Origin: Marinilactibacillus kalidii
Lineage (GTDB): Bacteria > Bacillota > Bacilli > Lactobacillales > Carnobacteriaceae_A
Reading direction: 5' to 3'
Assembly (NCBI RefSeq): GCF_017599325.1
Contig: NZ_JAGFVM010000005.1
Span: forward strand, 41,007 to 105,006
DNA: 64,000 nt
Below, in pieces: positions 37,383 through 46,511 of this stretch. Under the pieces are notes generated by a model. It was not told the origin of the DNA. It made no database searches and saw only the letters and a program-made list of their open reading frames with translations. Position numbers and translations under genes: made by a program. Position 1 is the first letter of the stretch; each line of letters opens with the position of its first letter.

Positions 37383-39536
37383 TTATTCTTTTTCTAGTAC
37401 AAATGACTCGCTTAACGAGACCCGACTATCTGTGCCTACACCAATCAGGAACGTTCCAGCATCACTGCTGACAGTGTTATCTGCATGTGTATAGCGAAGC
37501 TGTGCTTCCGTTATTTCAAAGGAAACCGTCTTGGACTCTCCGGCAGTAAGCGTTACTTGTTTGAAGTCGATCAATTCTTTGACCGGTCTTACTACTTCAG
37601 CAACCTTATCTCGAATATAAAGTTGAACAGTCTCAAGTCCTTCTACTTCACCAGTATTTTTGATCGTTACAGAGACAGTCAACACATCATCTGCTGACAT
37701 CGTCTGCTTCGATAAGGTGCATCCAGCATACTCAAAGCGCGTATAAGAACGACCAAAACCGAATGGATATAAGGCTGTGTTTTCAGTATCCAAATATCTC
37801 GAAAAGTATTTTTCGCCTCTTTTTTCATCTGTCAACGGTCGACCTGTACTATCTTCGTTGTACGTTAATGGTATTTGTCCGATTGATCTAGGGAAAGACA
37901 TTGGCAATTTGCCAGAAGGATTCACTTTCCCGAATAAGACATTGGTAATTGCCTGAGCACCCATTGTACCTGGGAACCACGCTTCAACTAGTCCGTCGAC
38001 TAACGGGATCACATCTGATAAATCTAATGGACGTCCATTGAACAAGACAGCGACAACTTTTTTGTTTAATTTTTTTAATTCTCTAAGCAAAACTAATTGG
38101 TTTTCTGGTAATTTGATATTCGTACGACTCGCCGCTTCACCGCTCATTTCCGAACTTTCACCAATGGCGACGACCACTGTATCTGCTAAGCGGATATCAT
38201 CCATAAAGAAACTATATTGTCCTTCTAAAAAGGTAGCATCATCAATGACACTCAAGTTCTCTGAACCTACAGTCTTACTCATGGCTTCTTTCAAGGTTTC
38301 CGTTTTCGAAAGATCCCCTTTCCAAGACCAAGCGCCTAAAATGTCATTTGAATCTCTTCGTTGACCAGTCAACACGATTCTGTCTTCTTTATTGAGTGGT
38401 AGTACACCATTATTCTCAAGTAAGACGATCGACTGTTCAGCGACTGTCAATGCGGCTTGTTTGTTATCAGTTGAAAAAACTGATTGGCTTTCGGTCTCTT
38501 CATCTGCACCACGGTAAGGTTGCTCAAAAAGGCCTAAGTCATTTTTCAATCTCAAGATATTCCAAACCGATTCATTTAAAAGTGTCGCCAACGAATCATC
38601 TTGTTTCACGAGATCAACTAAATGTTCGCTATAAGCAGCAGACATCATCTCGATATCGACTCCTGCCGTGATCGCTTGTTTTGCAGCAGCTCGGTTATCT
38701 TCTGCCACGCCATGTGGAACGAGTTCTCCAATCGCACCCCAGTCAGAAATCAATACACCGTCAAAGCCCATTTCATCTCTTAATACGTCTCGCATTAATC
38801 CTTTATTACCAGTAGCGGGTATATTATCGATCGTATTGAATGCTGTCATAACTAGTTTAGCACCCGCATCGATGCCTTCTTGATAGGCCGGAAGGTAGTG
38901 TTCTCTTAAAGTGTTTTCGTTTAAATCAACGGAATTGTAATCTCTCCCGCCTCTTGGTGCACCGTAACCTGCAAAATGCTTCACACATGCTGCTAGTTTG
39001 GTCAAATCGTTTTTCAGATCTTCTCCTTGGTACCCTTCAACAAACGCTCTGGCATAGCGCTTGTTGAGTAATTTATCTTCTCCTGTCGCTTCCATAACTC
39101 TTCCCCATCTAGGATCTCTAACGAGGTCGACCATAGGTGAAAAGGTAACATGTAAGCCTTGTGCAGCCGCTTCTTTAGCAGAGATTTCTGCTGTCAATTT
39201 GATGGCCTCAGGATTCCAAGTTGCTCCTAATCCTAAAGGAATCGGGAATATCGTGTGATCGCCATGAATAATATCTGCCATAAATAAAAGTGGGATATGC
39301 TGACGATTTTTTTCCATAAACTCTTTTTGTAGATCAATCGTCTCTTTTGCACCTGAAAGGCCTAAAACAGAACCAACCTGATACTTTTTCTTTTCCGTCA
39401 TCGCCATTTCATTCATTGGGCCTGTAATATCTTCTGATTGGTCAGAGAAAAAATCTGCTGATAGCTGAATCGTCTGGCCAACTTTTTCTTCGATCGTCAT
39501 GTCCTCTAGTAATGCTTTTAAAGCTTCTATTTTCAT
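37383..39536 (-). CDS. GH3 beta-glucosidase, likely active on sophorose
   Basis: A 717-residue BglX-type GH3 enzyme without signal peptide, therefore cytoplasmic. The first domain holds WGRVMEATGEDKLL, KHFAGYGAPRGGRDYNSVDL and the nucleophile Asp in VLISDWGAIGEL near residue 265; the second has MSGEAASRTNIKLP near 465 with the acid/base Glu region; a fibronectin-III-like domain closes the protein. In the equivalent Listeria operon the GH3 partner splits sophorose and short 1,2-beta-glucans to glucose; this is the basis for the substrate call. AAGGAG precedes the ATG; 43 bp separate it from the phosphorylase gene. Confidence 0.9.
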   Translation of the reverse strand: MKIEALKALLEDMTIEEKVGQTIQLSADFFSDQSEDITGPMNEMAMTEKKKYQVGSVLGLSGAKETIDLQKEFMEKNRQHIPLLFMADIIHGDHTIFPIPLGLGATWNPEAIKLTAEISAKEAAAQGLHVTFSPMVDLVRDPRWGRVMEATGEDKLLNKRYARAFVEGYQGEDLKNDLTKLAACVKHFAGYGAPRGGRDYNSVDLNENTLREHYLPAYQEGIDAGAKLVMTAFNTIDNIPATGNKGLMRDVLRDEMGFDGVLISDWGAIGELVPHGVAEDNRAAAKQAITAGVDIEMMSAAYSEHLVDLVKQDDSLATLLNESVWNILRLKNDLGLFEQPYRGADEETESQSVFSTDNKQAALTVAEQSIVLLENNGVLPLNKEDRIVLTGQRRDSNDILGAWSWKGDLSKTETLKEAMSKTVGSENLSVIDDATFLEGQYSFFMDDIRLADTVVVAIGESSEMSGEAASRTNIKLPENQLVLLRELKKLNKKVVAVLFNGRPLDLSDVIPLVDGLVEAWFPGTMGAQAITNVLFGKVNPSGKLPMSFPRSIGQIPLTYNEDSTGRPLTDEKRGEKYFSRYLDTENTALYPFGFGRSYTRFEYAGCTLSKQTMSADDVLTVSVTIKNTGEVEGLETVQLYIRDKVAEVVRPVKELIDFKQVTLTAGESKTVSFEITEAQLRYTHADNTVSSDAGTFLIGVGTDSRVSLSESFVLEKE

Positions 39537-39557
39537 AATTAACTCCTTGTTGTACGC

Positions 39558-40379
39558 TTATTTTCCACCAGAGATGTTGAAACCAGTAAGAATATATTTC
39601 TGGAATATAATGAATATAATCAAGATCGGAACGACCATGAAGGCAGCCCCAGCCATTTGTAAGGCATAATTTGTACCATGTTGTCCTTGTAGTAATTGCA
39701 AGCCAACAGATAATGTATAGAATCGTTGATCATTCGCAATAATCAAAGGCCATAGGAATGAATTCCATCCTCCGATAAAAGTCAAAATACCTTGTACGGC
39801 AATAATCGGTTTAGAGAGCGGTAAGGCTACTCTGAAAAAGACATAAAAGTCACTTGCGCCGTCAAGACGAGCAGCTTCAAAAAATTCTTCCGAAATACTT
39901 GAAAAGAATTGTCTAAACAAGAAAATCCCAAACGCACCTGTCAAACCTGGTAAAACGATACCTAAATACGTATTGGTCAAACCAATCTGATTCAATAGTA
40001 GATACACAGGAATCATCGTTACTTGTCCTGGAATCATCATTGTTGCTAATACTAAAACAAAGAGAAAGTTTTTCATTTTAAAATCGTAATGTGCAAAAGC
40101 AAATCCTGCCATTGCGTTCAACAACAAACCGATAAAGCTTAGTGCTGTGATAATTACCGTATTCAGCAAGTACACATCAAAGTTCAATCGTTCAAAAAGT
40201 TCTCTGAAATTATCCAGTGTCCATTCATTTGGAAGTAAATTCGGTTGAGCGGAAACAATTTCTGGATTGGTTTTGAAAGCAGATAAAATCATCCAAGCAA
40301 ATGGAATAACTGTGATCAATCCCCATATTCCTAATACAACGCCAATGGTAATTTTTAATTTTCTGTTAATATTAATCAT
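39558..40379 (-). CDS. ABC sugar permease, MalG type
   Basis: A 273-residue permease with six membrane helices and the EAA loop EAARLDGASDFYVFFRVALP near residue 188. It is one of two carbohydrate-uptake (CUT1) permeases for 1,2-beta-glucooligosaccharides. GGGG lies about 10 nt before the ATG. It follows the MalF-type gene by 18 bp and precedes the GH3 gene by 21 bp. No dedicated ATPase is in the operon, so a shared MsmK-like ATPase elsewhere is expected, as usual for CUT1 systems in Firmicutes. Confidence 0.92.
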   Translation of the reverse strand: MININRKLKITIGVVLGIWGLITVIPFAWMILSAFKTNPEIVSAQPNLLPNEWTLDNFRELFERLNFDVYLLNTVIITALSFIGLLLNAMAGFAFAHYDFKMKNFLFVLVLATMMIPGQVTMIPVYLLLNQIGLTNTYLGIVLPGLTGAFGIFLFRQFFSSISEEFFEAARLDGASDFYVFFRVALPLSKPIIAVQGILTFIGGWNSFLWPLIIANDQRFYTLSVGLQLLQGQHGTNYALQMAGAAFMVVPILIIFIIFQKYILTGFNISGGK

Positions 40380-40397
40380 AACTTGTTATCCCCTTTC

Positions 40398-41276
40398 TTA
40401 ATCTGCTCGTCTTTGTAATCTAAGTTGGACAAGTGTTGCACAGATAATCACGACAAATAGTAATAATGATCCTGCGGCTGCATATCCAAATTGATTGTTT
40501 TGGAACCCATTACGATAGATAAAGAGCGCCACACTTGTTGTACTATTCAACGGTCCACCTTCTGTCATAACAAATGGCTCTTCGAAGAATTGTAACCAAC
40601 CAATGATCGTAGTGATCGTTACGAAAGAAGTTGAGAATTTAAGTTGAGGGACAGTAATGAAACGAATTTGTTCCCATTTCGTTGCGCCATCTAATTCTGC
40701 TGCTTCATACATTGATGCAGGGATGTTTTGTAATGCTGCTGAGAATATTAGCATATTGATCCCGATACTTCTCCAGACTGCCAAGATAACTAATGATATT
40801 TTTGAGACACCGGTGTCCGTGAGCCATCCAATTGGTTCAATACCAATTGTTCCGATTACTCGGTTGATCAATCCGATGCTTTGACTTGGGTTAAATAAGA
40901 ACGCCCAAACGATGGCAACGGCAACGATATTTGTAATGGAAGGTGAGTAGAAAACCACTCGCATGAAAGAGAAATAACGACTTTTACCCATATTGATCAA
41001 AATCGCAATCGTTAAAGAGAATAAAATAACGAGCGGAACACCAAATATGACATAAAATAATGTATTGGTAATAGATTTCAGAAATACACTATCTTGAAGT
41101 ATATTTTGATAATTTTGTAGTCCTGTAAAGTTGATACGAGAATAATCTGCTAAACCGGCTAAACTCATATCTGTAAAACTGATGATTAACGCTAATATGA
41201 TAGGGAAAATTGAAAATGTCAGCAATAAACCTATAGCGGGTGCAATAAAGAAATACGGTGCTTTTTTACTTTTCAT
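40398..41276 (-). CDS. ABC sugar permease, MalF type
   Basis: A 292-residue permease with six membrane helices; the coupling motif is YEAAELDGATKWEQIRFITVP near residue 203. The frame is open to 41300, but AGAGAGG lies 9 nt before ATG at 41274-41276 (KSKKAPYFF), a normal N-terminus for this family. It pairs with the MalG-type permease and the binding lipoprotein upstream. Confidence 0.91.
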   Translation of the reverse strand: MKSKKAPYFFIAPAIGLLLTFSIFPIILALIISFTDMSLAGLADYSRINFTGLQNYQNILQDSVFLKSITNTLFYVIFGVPLVILFSLTIAILINMGKSRYFSFMRVVFYSPSITNIVAVAIVWAFLFNPSQSIGLINRVIGTIGIEPIGWLTDTGVSKISLVILAVWRSIGINMLIFSAALQNIPASMYEAAELDGATKWEQIRFITVPQLKFSTSFVTITTIIGWLQFFEEPFVMTEGGPLNSTTSVALFIYRNGFQNNQFGYAAAGSLLLFVVIICATLVQLRLQRRAD

Positions 41277-41298
41277 GAAAAAGTTCCTCTCTAAAATC

Positions 41299-41342
41299 AA
41301 AATTCAGAGAATGAATGTCAAGCTTATCATCCTCTGAATTTT
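41299..41342 (-). other. Intercistronic hairpin after the sugar-binding protein gene
   Basis: Arms AAAATTCAGAG and CTCTGAATTTT are perfect complements around a loop of about 22 nt. Position and form parallel the hairpin at 4090-4120; it likely stabilises the upstream mRNA or attenuates downstream transcription. Confidence 0.6.
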
Positions 41343-41351
41343 ATATTATTT

Positions 41352-42605
41352 TTAGTCGATGATTGTTTGTACTTCTTGATTCAAGTTGTCTAATGTTTCT
41401 TGAACATCAGCGCCACCAACAATAATTTGTTCAAAGCTAGTGATATACGCTTGAGATACTCTATCCCATTCTGCGATAACTGGCATGTGTTCTGAGTTTT
41501 CTAGTTGCTCTCCGAAAACGGCTACGTTCTCATCTTGGAATGGTTCTTCATCCCATGTTGCCATTCTTGCTGGAAGAGAACTTGAATTTTCATAGTACGT
41601 TAACATACTGTCTGTACTTGTCATATGCTCAATCAATTGAATCGCTTCATCTGGATTATCAGAGTTATTCCAAACGGCTAAGTTAGCGCCACCTGTATTA
41701 GAAACATTGCTGACAGGTCCTTCTGGTAATGTTCTAACTGCCCATTTACCTTCAATATCCGTTGTTTGATCTTGAATCGCTGAAATCATCCAAGGTCCAC
41801 TGATAAACATTGGGTTGATACCTTCGCCACCGAAACTTTGAGAAATCTCAATACCTAAATCTTGGCTTGGAGAAGCACCAGATTCTACGAAACTGTTCAA
41901 GTAATCGATTGCTTCAACAAATTCAGGTTCATTCATGACTGCTTTTCCTTCATCATCAATGATTTCAGAACCATTTTGTTTAGCGAACATTGGTCCAAAT
42001 GTTTGTTCATTTAATGGAATGGTGAATCCGTAATAGTCATCTCCACGGTCAGATAACTTAGTCGCTGCGTCATACAATTCGTCCCAGTTGCTTGGTCCTT
42101 CTGGATAGCCAACTTCTTCCAATAAATCTGTTCGATAATAAAGCGCTCTTGTTTCTGTATACCATGGCACGGCATAATAATTTTCATCGAATACAGTTGT
42201 TTCTACGTTACCTTCAAAGAAATTATCTGTACTAAGTTCTTCCTCTGATTCAACATATTCAGTAATATCCATCAAAGCACCTGCATCAACAAATTCAGCC
42301 ATATAGGTTGAACCCATTTGAACAACATCGGGACCTTCACCTGATGCAACAGCCGTTAACAGTCGATCATGTACTGCTGACCATGGAATACTTTGTGCAT
42401 TTACCTCAATACCCGTTTCTTCTGTGAAAGAGTCGAAAATCGGTTGTGTTACTTCGTTTCCATCACCCATTACCCATACAGATAATGTATCTGACGATCC
42501 TTCTCCACTGCCATCTGATGCACTATCGTCGCTACTTCCACATGCAGCCAATAAACTCATTGCTACTAAAGAAGTTGTACCTAAAGCTAATTTATTAAAT
42601 TTCAT
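41352..42605 (-). CDS. Sugar-binding lipoprotein of the 1,2-beta-glucooligosaccharide importer
   Basis: A 417-residue extracellular solute-binding protein of the CUT1 type. The signal peptide ends with SLLAAC, Cys at residue 22, followed by a Ser/Asp/Gly-rich linker. The fold starts at TLSVWVMGDGNEVTQPIFDS and has GEGPDVVQMGSTYMAEF and YAVPWYTETRALYYRTDLL, typical of oligosaccharide binders. It is the first gene of the operon that ends with the LacI regulator. The importer for sophorooligosaccharides is the Listeria counterpart. An exact palindromic operator lies 49 bp upstream of the start. Confidence 0.92.
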   Translation of the reverse strand: MKFNKLALGTTSLVAMSLLAACGSSDDSASDGSGEGSSDTLSVWVMGDGNEVTQPIFDSFTEETGIEVNAQSIPWSAVHDRLLTAVASGEGPDVVQMGSTYMAEFVDAGALMDITEYVESEEELSTDNFFEGNVETTVFDENYYAVPWYTETRALYYRTDLLEEVGYPEGPSNWDELYDAATKLSDRGDDYYGFTIPLNEQTFGPMFAKQNGSEIIDDEGKAVMNEPEFVEAIDYLNSFVESGASPSQDLGIEISQSFGGEGINPMFISGPWMISAIQDQTTDIEGKWAVRTLPEGPVSNVSNTGGANLAVWNNSDNPDEAIQLIEHMTSTDSMLTYYENSSSLPARMATWDEEPFQDENVAVFGEQLENSEHMPVIAEWDRVSQAYITSFEQIIVGGADVQETLDNLNQEVQTIID

Positions 42606-42625
42606 TTGTATTCCTCCATTTTTTT

Positions 42626-42669
42626 ATTGTAATTGATCAGTTAAATGTTTTCAGTCGAAACGTTTCGAC
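42626..42669 (-). promoter_or_regulatory. Promoter and LacI-type operator of the beta-1,2-glucan operon
   Basis: The 16-bp perfect palindrome GTCGAAACGTTTCGAC covers 42654-42669. In minus sense CTGAAA (42654-42649), a 17-bp spacer and TACAAT (42631-42626) form a plausible promoter touching the palindrome. Confidence 0.8.
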
Positions 42670-42685
42670 AAGGAGCTAAAAAAAT

Positions 42686-43426
42686 TTAAGCTGTTAACCA
42701 GTCTAATGCTAATACAATATGTTTATTCCAAAAGTCCCAGTTATGATCACCTTCGTCTTCTACATATTCATGTTCGATATGATGCTGTTTCAATTTCTGA
42801 TGAAACGCAACATTATCTTCATATAAGAAATCACTTGTTCCGCAAGCCATATACAGTGCCGGCAGTTCAGTTTCACTTTCTACTAAATGAAATAAGTCTA
42901 TCTCATCAGGAATCGCTTGCAACGATTGACTCCCCACTAATACATCCATGATTCGTGCTGGATAACTGAATGCTTCTTCTTGCCCAGACTTTGTAATGAT
43001 ACGACTGGATAATGCTACAACCTTACTAAAGGTAGTTGAATAATATAGACCGTTCCGTAAAGCGCCATAGCCACCCATCGATAATCCTCCAAGCCATGTA
43101 TCTGCTCGTTTAGAAGATAACGGGAATAAACTTCTCGTTTCCTCAATCAGTTCTTCACCAATCAACTGTCCGTATTTAGACCCATTAGGATGGTCAACAT
43201 AATAGCTGTTCTCGCCTGTCGGTAAAATAATCGCAATATTGTATGTCTCTGCTAATTGTTCAACGTTTCCTGCAAAAAACCAATCTCTTCGGTCTCCGCT
43301 ATAGCCATGAAGCAAGTATAGCGTTTTATAATTACCGGATTGTCTGTTGTCCTTTGGGATCACCGCTGAATAAGAAATCTTTCTTTCAAGACTTTTTGAA
43401 AAAAACGAAGCGTCGACAGTTGTCAT
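42686..43426 (-). CDS. Esterase D-like alpha/beta hydrolase (tributyrin esterase EstA type), copy 1
   Basis: A 246-residue cytoplasmic serine esterase. LYLLHGYSGDRRDWF forms the oxyanion region near residue 33, GLSMGGYGALRNGLYY carries the nucleophile Ser near residue 115, YMACGTSDFLYEDN the Asp near 197 and DEGDHNWDFW the His near 229. Its own TATAAT promoter is followed immediately by TCGAAACGTTTCGA, the same palindrome as in front of the importer operon, so it is probably induced with it. Bacterial beta-1,2-glucans are often substituted with acyl groups, so removal of these is a plausible role; this is inference. A homologue lies at 51960-52727. Confidence 0.85.
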   Translation of the reverse strand: MTTVDASFFSKSLERKISYSAVIPKDNRQSGNYKTLYLLHGYSGDRRDWFFAGNVEQLAETYNIAIILPTGENSYYVDHPNGSKYGQLIGEELIEETRSLFPLSSKRADTWLGGLSMGGYGALRNGLYYSTTFSKVVALSSRIITKSGQEEAFSYPARIMDVLVGSQSLQAIPDEIDLFHLVESETELPALYMACGTSDFLYEDNVAFHQKLKQHHIEHEYVEDEGDHNWDFWNKHIVLALDWLTA

Positions 43427-43443
43427 TTTCGATTCACTCCCTT

Positions 43444-43493
43444 TCGAAACGTTTCGATAAATTGATTATAGCGGAGACTTATCTTTTTTGCAA
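43444..43493 (-). promoter_or_regulatory. Promoter and LacI-type operator of esterase copy 1
   Basis: In minus sense TTGCAA (43493-43488), a 17-bp spacer and TATAAT (43470-43465). The perfect palindrome TCGAAACGTTTCGA (43457-43444) covers about +1 to +14, a classic roadblock position. Confidence 0.85.
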
Positions 43494-43525
43494 GCCTTTT
43501 CTTTTGATTTGATCTTTTCTGAAGA

Positions 43526-43845
43526 TTTCTATCAAGTTTCTCAGATTCATTTGAAAATGAAGGATCTCCGAAGGGGTTTACGAAAGCATCGAGAGCTTGC
43601 ACGCGACTTTCTCGATAGTTGAACCGATCCCTTCCCTAATGTATTCACTTTTCGGACAAGTAAAAGACAATTGGTGATTCATTTATTTTTCAGTTCGTAG
43701 AAAATCGAGTAAAAAATTAAATAAACTCTGGCTAGCATGGGAACTGATTTACTAGGCTAATAAAACAATAGATTTAATGTAGAAAAAAACCTGAGAGAAT
43801 TGTAAACATACAATCTCCCAGGCGTTATCTCTATAGTTAAAACGA
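43526..43845. repeat. Diverged intergenic repeat, copy 2
   Basis: Colinear relative of 24531-24785. The clearest parts are TTTCTAT...TTTGAAAATGAAGGAT (43526-43569), TTCGTAG near 43692, and the terminator with trailing TCTCTATAGTTAAA near 43830. It fills the gap between the esterase and kdpC; no credible open frame is present. Confidence 0.55.
43783..43823 (-). terminator. Terminator of kdpFABC
   Basis: Minus-sense CCTGGGAGATTGTATGTTTA continuing CAATTCTCTCAGG forms an imperfect stem, followed by seven U; about 50 nt after the kdpC stop. Confidence 0.85.
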
Positions 43846-43873
43846 TAAAACTTTTGTCTCTAGCTGATTCTTT

Positions 43874-44428
43874 TTAAATTTCGTCTAAGGCTAGATTCAC
43901 GCCCAACACGTTTACTGCCGGTTCTCCCCAAATACCCAATGTGCGTCCAGTTGTCTGTTGCTGGATGATTGTTTCAATCACTTCTTCTGAAAGATCACGA
44001 GCTTTCGCAATCCTACTCACTTGATATGCAGCTGCTTCGGGTGAGATATTGGGATCCACGCCACTTCCTGATGCAGAAAGTAAATCATTAGGAATCGGCT
44101 GAGTATTCTCAGGATCAAGTTCTTGTAACCATTGCATTCTTTCTTGAACGAGTGATTTTAACGCTTCACTTGTCGGGGATAAGTTACTGTCCCAATCGGG
44201 TCTTCCAATCATATAAACTGGCTCTGTAAAAGGTTGCGCAATCCATTTTGATCCAACTGTCACTTCTTCATTTGCAGCGTTCGTCGTTTGGATCATGCTA
44301 CCATTTGCTTGATTTGGAAAAACTAGTTGAGCGATACCCGTTACGACACCTGTATATAAAAAACCACAGACAATTGTAAAAAATAAAAATAATGTGACGG
44401 CTGTTCTCAATGATTTTAGTATTTTCAT
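43874..44428 (-). CDS. kdpC: K+-transporting ATPase subunit KdpC
   Basis: A 184-residue single-span subunit that assists ATP binding by KdpB. One membrane helix lies near residues 10-33; the extracytoplasmic-type domain contains SNLSPTSEALKSLVQERM, SASGSGVDPNISPEAAAYQV near 122 and GRTLGIWGEPAVNVLGVNLAL at the C-terminus, all typical of KdpC. AAGGAG precedes the ATG, 12 bp after kdpB. It is the last gene of kdpFABC. Confidence 0.95.
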   Translation of the reverse strand: MKILKSLRTAVTLFLFFTIVCGFLYTGVVTGIAQLVFPNQANGSMIQTTNAANEEVTVGSKWIAQPFTEPVYMIGRPDWDSNLSPTSEALKSLVQERMQWLQELDPENTQPIPNDLLSASGSGVDPNISPEAAAYQVSRIAKARDLSEEVIETIIQQQTTGRTLGIWGEPAVNVLGVNLALDEI

Positions 44429-44440
44429 GTATTCTTCTCC

Positions 44441-46498
44441 TTATCCAATACCCATAATCGTGAGTATGACATCAATCAGTTTAATCGCAATAAAAGGGGC
44501 AATCAGTCCACCTAGCCCATAGACAAGCATATTATGTCGTAACAACTTCTCTGCAGATAATCCTCTATACTTCACACCTTTTAGCGCCAATGGTATCAAG
44601 GCAATAATGATCAAAGCATTATAAATCACTGCGGACAAAATTGCTGTTGTTGCACTGGTCAAGCCCATGAAATTAAGTGCTTCTAATTGTGGATAAATCG
44701 AGAAAAACAAGACTGGAATGATTGCAAAGTATTTTGCAACATCATTAGCGATACTAAATGTCGTTAGCGCCCCTCTAGTAATCAATAATTGCTTACCGAT
44801 ACGGACAATATCAATCAGTTTAGTAGGGTTTGAATCCAAATCAACCATATTTCCTGCTTCTTTAGCTGCTTGTGTTCCTGTATTCATGGCTACTGCAACA
44901 TCTGCTTGAGCCAGTGCTGGTGCGTCATTGGTACCATCTCCTGTCATTGCAACGAGATGACCCTCTTTTTGATATTGACGAATCAAGTCCAATTTTGCTT
45001 CCGGCGTAGCTTCCGCTAGAAAATCATCAACGCCTGCTTCCGCTGCAATCGCTGCAGCTGTCATAGGATTGTCACCCGTAATCATGATTGTTCTAATCCC
45101 CATATTTCTGAGTTCACTGAAGCGATCTTTGACCCCGCTTTTAACAATATCTTTTAAATGAATGACTCCTAGAACCGTTTCATTTTTTGTAACAACAAGG
45201 GGCGTTCCACCTGCCTTTGCGATATCACTCACGATACGCGTACACTCTTCTGGAAACGTGCCACCTTTCGCCTGGATCGCTTGCTTGATAGTATCAGCAG
45301 CGCCTTTACGCCATTCATTACCGTCATAATCGATCCCACTCATTCGCGTTCGAGCTGAGAACGGTACAAAAGTCGCTTGTAAACTAGATAAATCATGACT
45401 TCTCAAACCATATTCATCTTTCGCTAGTTTCACAATACTACGGCCTTCAGGTGTTTCATCCGCAAGAGAAGACAACTGTGCTGCTTCAGCCAATGCTTCT
45501 TTTTCTGTACCGTTTACCGGTACAAATTCACTGGCTTGTCTGTTTCCTAATGTGATCGTTCCTGTTTTATCAAGCAAGAGTACATCCGTATCTCCTGCAG
45601 CTTCAATTGCTCGTCCACTCATGGCTAGTACATTGGCTTCGTTTAGTCGACTCATTCCCGCTATACCAATAGAAGATAACAAGGCACCAATAGTTGTCGG
45701 TGCAAGACAGACCAATAATGCTACGACATTCGTTAACGAAATCGGCGATCCTGTTCCTACATATTCACTCGTGAATTGTGTGAATGGTAATAAGGTCCCA
45801 GAAACCACTAAAAAGATGATCGTGAAGGTAACGAGTAAAATCTGTAACGCGATCTCATTCGGTGTTTTCTTTCGTGAAGCACCTTCTACCATACTGATCA
45901 TTTTATCTAGAAAACTATTTCCTGCTTCTACGGTCACGCGTATGATCAACCAGTCAGAAACGAGTGTCGTTCCACCTGTAACAGCGCTTCTGTCGCCACC
46001 GGACTCTCTGATAACAGGCGCAGATTCACCCGTAATGGCACTTTCATCGACAGAAGCCGCTCCTGATACGACCTCTCCATCCATAGGTATTTGTTCACCT
46101 GCTTCAACATACACTAAATCTTCTTTTTTCAAATCAACAGATAAAACGACGTCAAAATCTTCTGGGTGATCGATTGATTTGATTTTTTTGGTTTGTACTT
46201 CTTTTCTTGCTTTTCTTAATGTGTCGGCTTGTGCTCGCCCTCTTCCCTCGGCGATAGCTTCAGCGAAGTTAGCAAACAACACGGTAAACCAGAGAATCAG
46301 GGCTATCGAAAACACATAGCCTCCAGCTTCATCTTGAATTCCGATAAATGATAGGAAATAAAGGACTGTCGTCAAAATCGCTCCAATATATACCATCAAC
46401 ATGACAGGATTTTTCACCTGTACTTGAGGCAATAATTTGGAAAATGATTGTGTGATTGCATCAATAAATAATTTTGATTGATTTGTTTGATTTTTCAT
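44441..46498 (-). CDS. kdpB: K+-transporting P-type ATPase catalytic subunit KdpB
   Basis: A 685-residue P-type ATPase of the high-affinity potassium pump. [20 protein letters not shown] is the actuator motif near 155, [17 protein letters not shown] near 305 contains the phosphorylated Asp, [14 protein letters not shown] near 380 belongs to the nucleotide domain, and [20 protein letters not shown] near 515 is the hinge. AGAGGGA lies before the ATG. Length matches KdpB of other Firmicutes. Confidence 0.97.
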   Translation of the reverse strand: MKNQTNQSKLFIDAITQSFSKLLPQVQVKNPVMLMVYIGAILTTVLYFLSFIGIQDEAGGYVFSIALILWFTVLFANFAEAIAEGRGRAQADTLRKARKEVQTKKIKSIDHPEDFDVVLSVDLKKEDLVYVEAGEQIPMDGEVVSGAASVDESAITGESAPVIRESGGDRSAVTGGTTLVSDWLIIRVTVEAGNSFLDKMISMVEGASRKKTPNEIALQILLVTFTIIFLVVSGTLLPFTQFTSEYVGTGSPISLTNVVALLVCLAPTTIGALLSSIGIAGMSRLNEANVLAMSGRAIEAAGDTDVLLLDKTGTITLGNRQASEFVPVNGTEKEALAEAAQLSSLADETPEGRSIVKLAKDEYGLRSHDLSSLQATFVPFSARTRMSGIDYDGNEWRKGAADTIKQAIQAKGGTFPEECTRIVSDIAKAGGTPLVVTKNETVLGVIHLKDIVKSGVKDRFSELRNMGIRTIMITGDNPMTAAAIAAEAGVDDFLAEATPEAKLDLIRQYQKEGHLVAMTGDGTNDAPALAQADVAVAMNTGTQAAKEAGNMVDLDSNPTKLIDIVRIGKQLLITRGALTTFSIANDVAKYFAIIPVLFFSIYPQLEALNFMGLTSATTAILSAVIYNALIIIALIPLALKGVKYRGLSAEKLLRHNMLVYGLGGLIAPFIAIKLIDVILTIMGIG

Positions 46499-46511
46499 TT
46501 GTCATTCCCTC

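Noticed and set aside
43590..43680. Possible third copy of the 92-bp terminator repeat (shares AACCGATCC and GGACAAGTAAAAGA)
   Set aside because: The shared words lie in opposite relative orientation compared with the copies at 5464 and 7150, so they do not form one repeat; likely chance.
45552..46169. 205-codon plus-strand frame inside kdpB
   Set aside because: Shadow of the conserved kdpB frame on the opposite strand; low-complexity Ser/Thr/Val composition typical of antisense frames.
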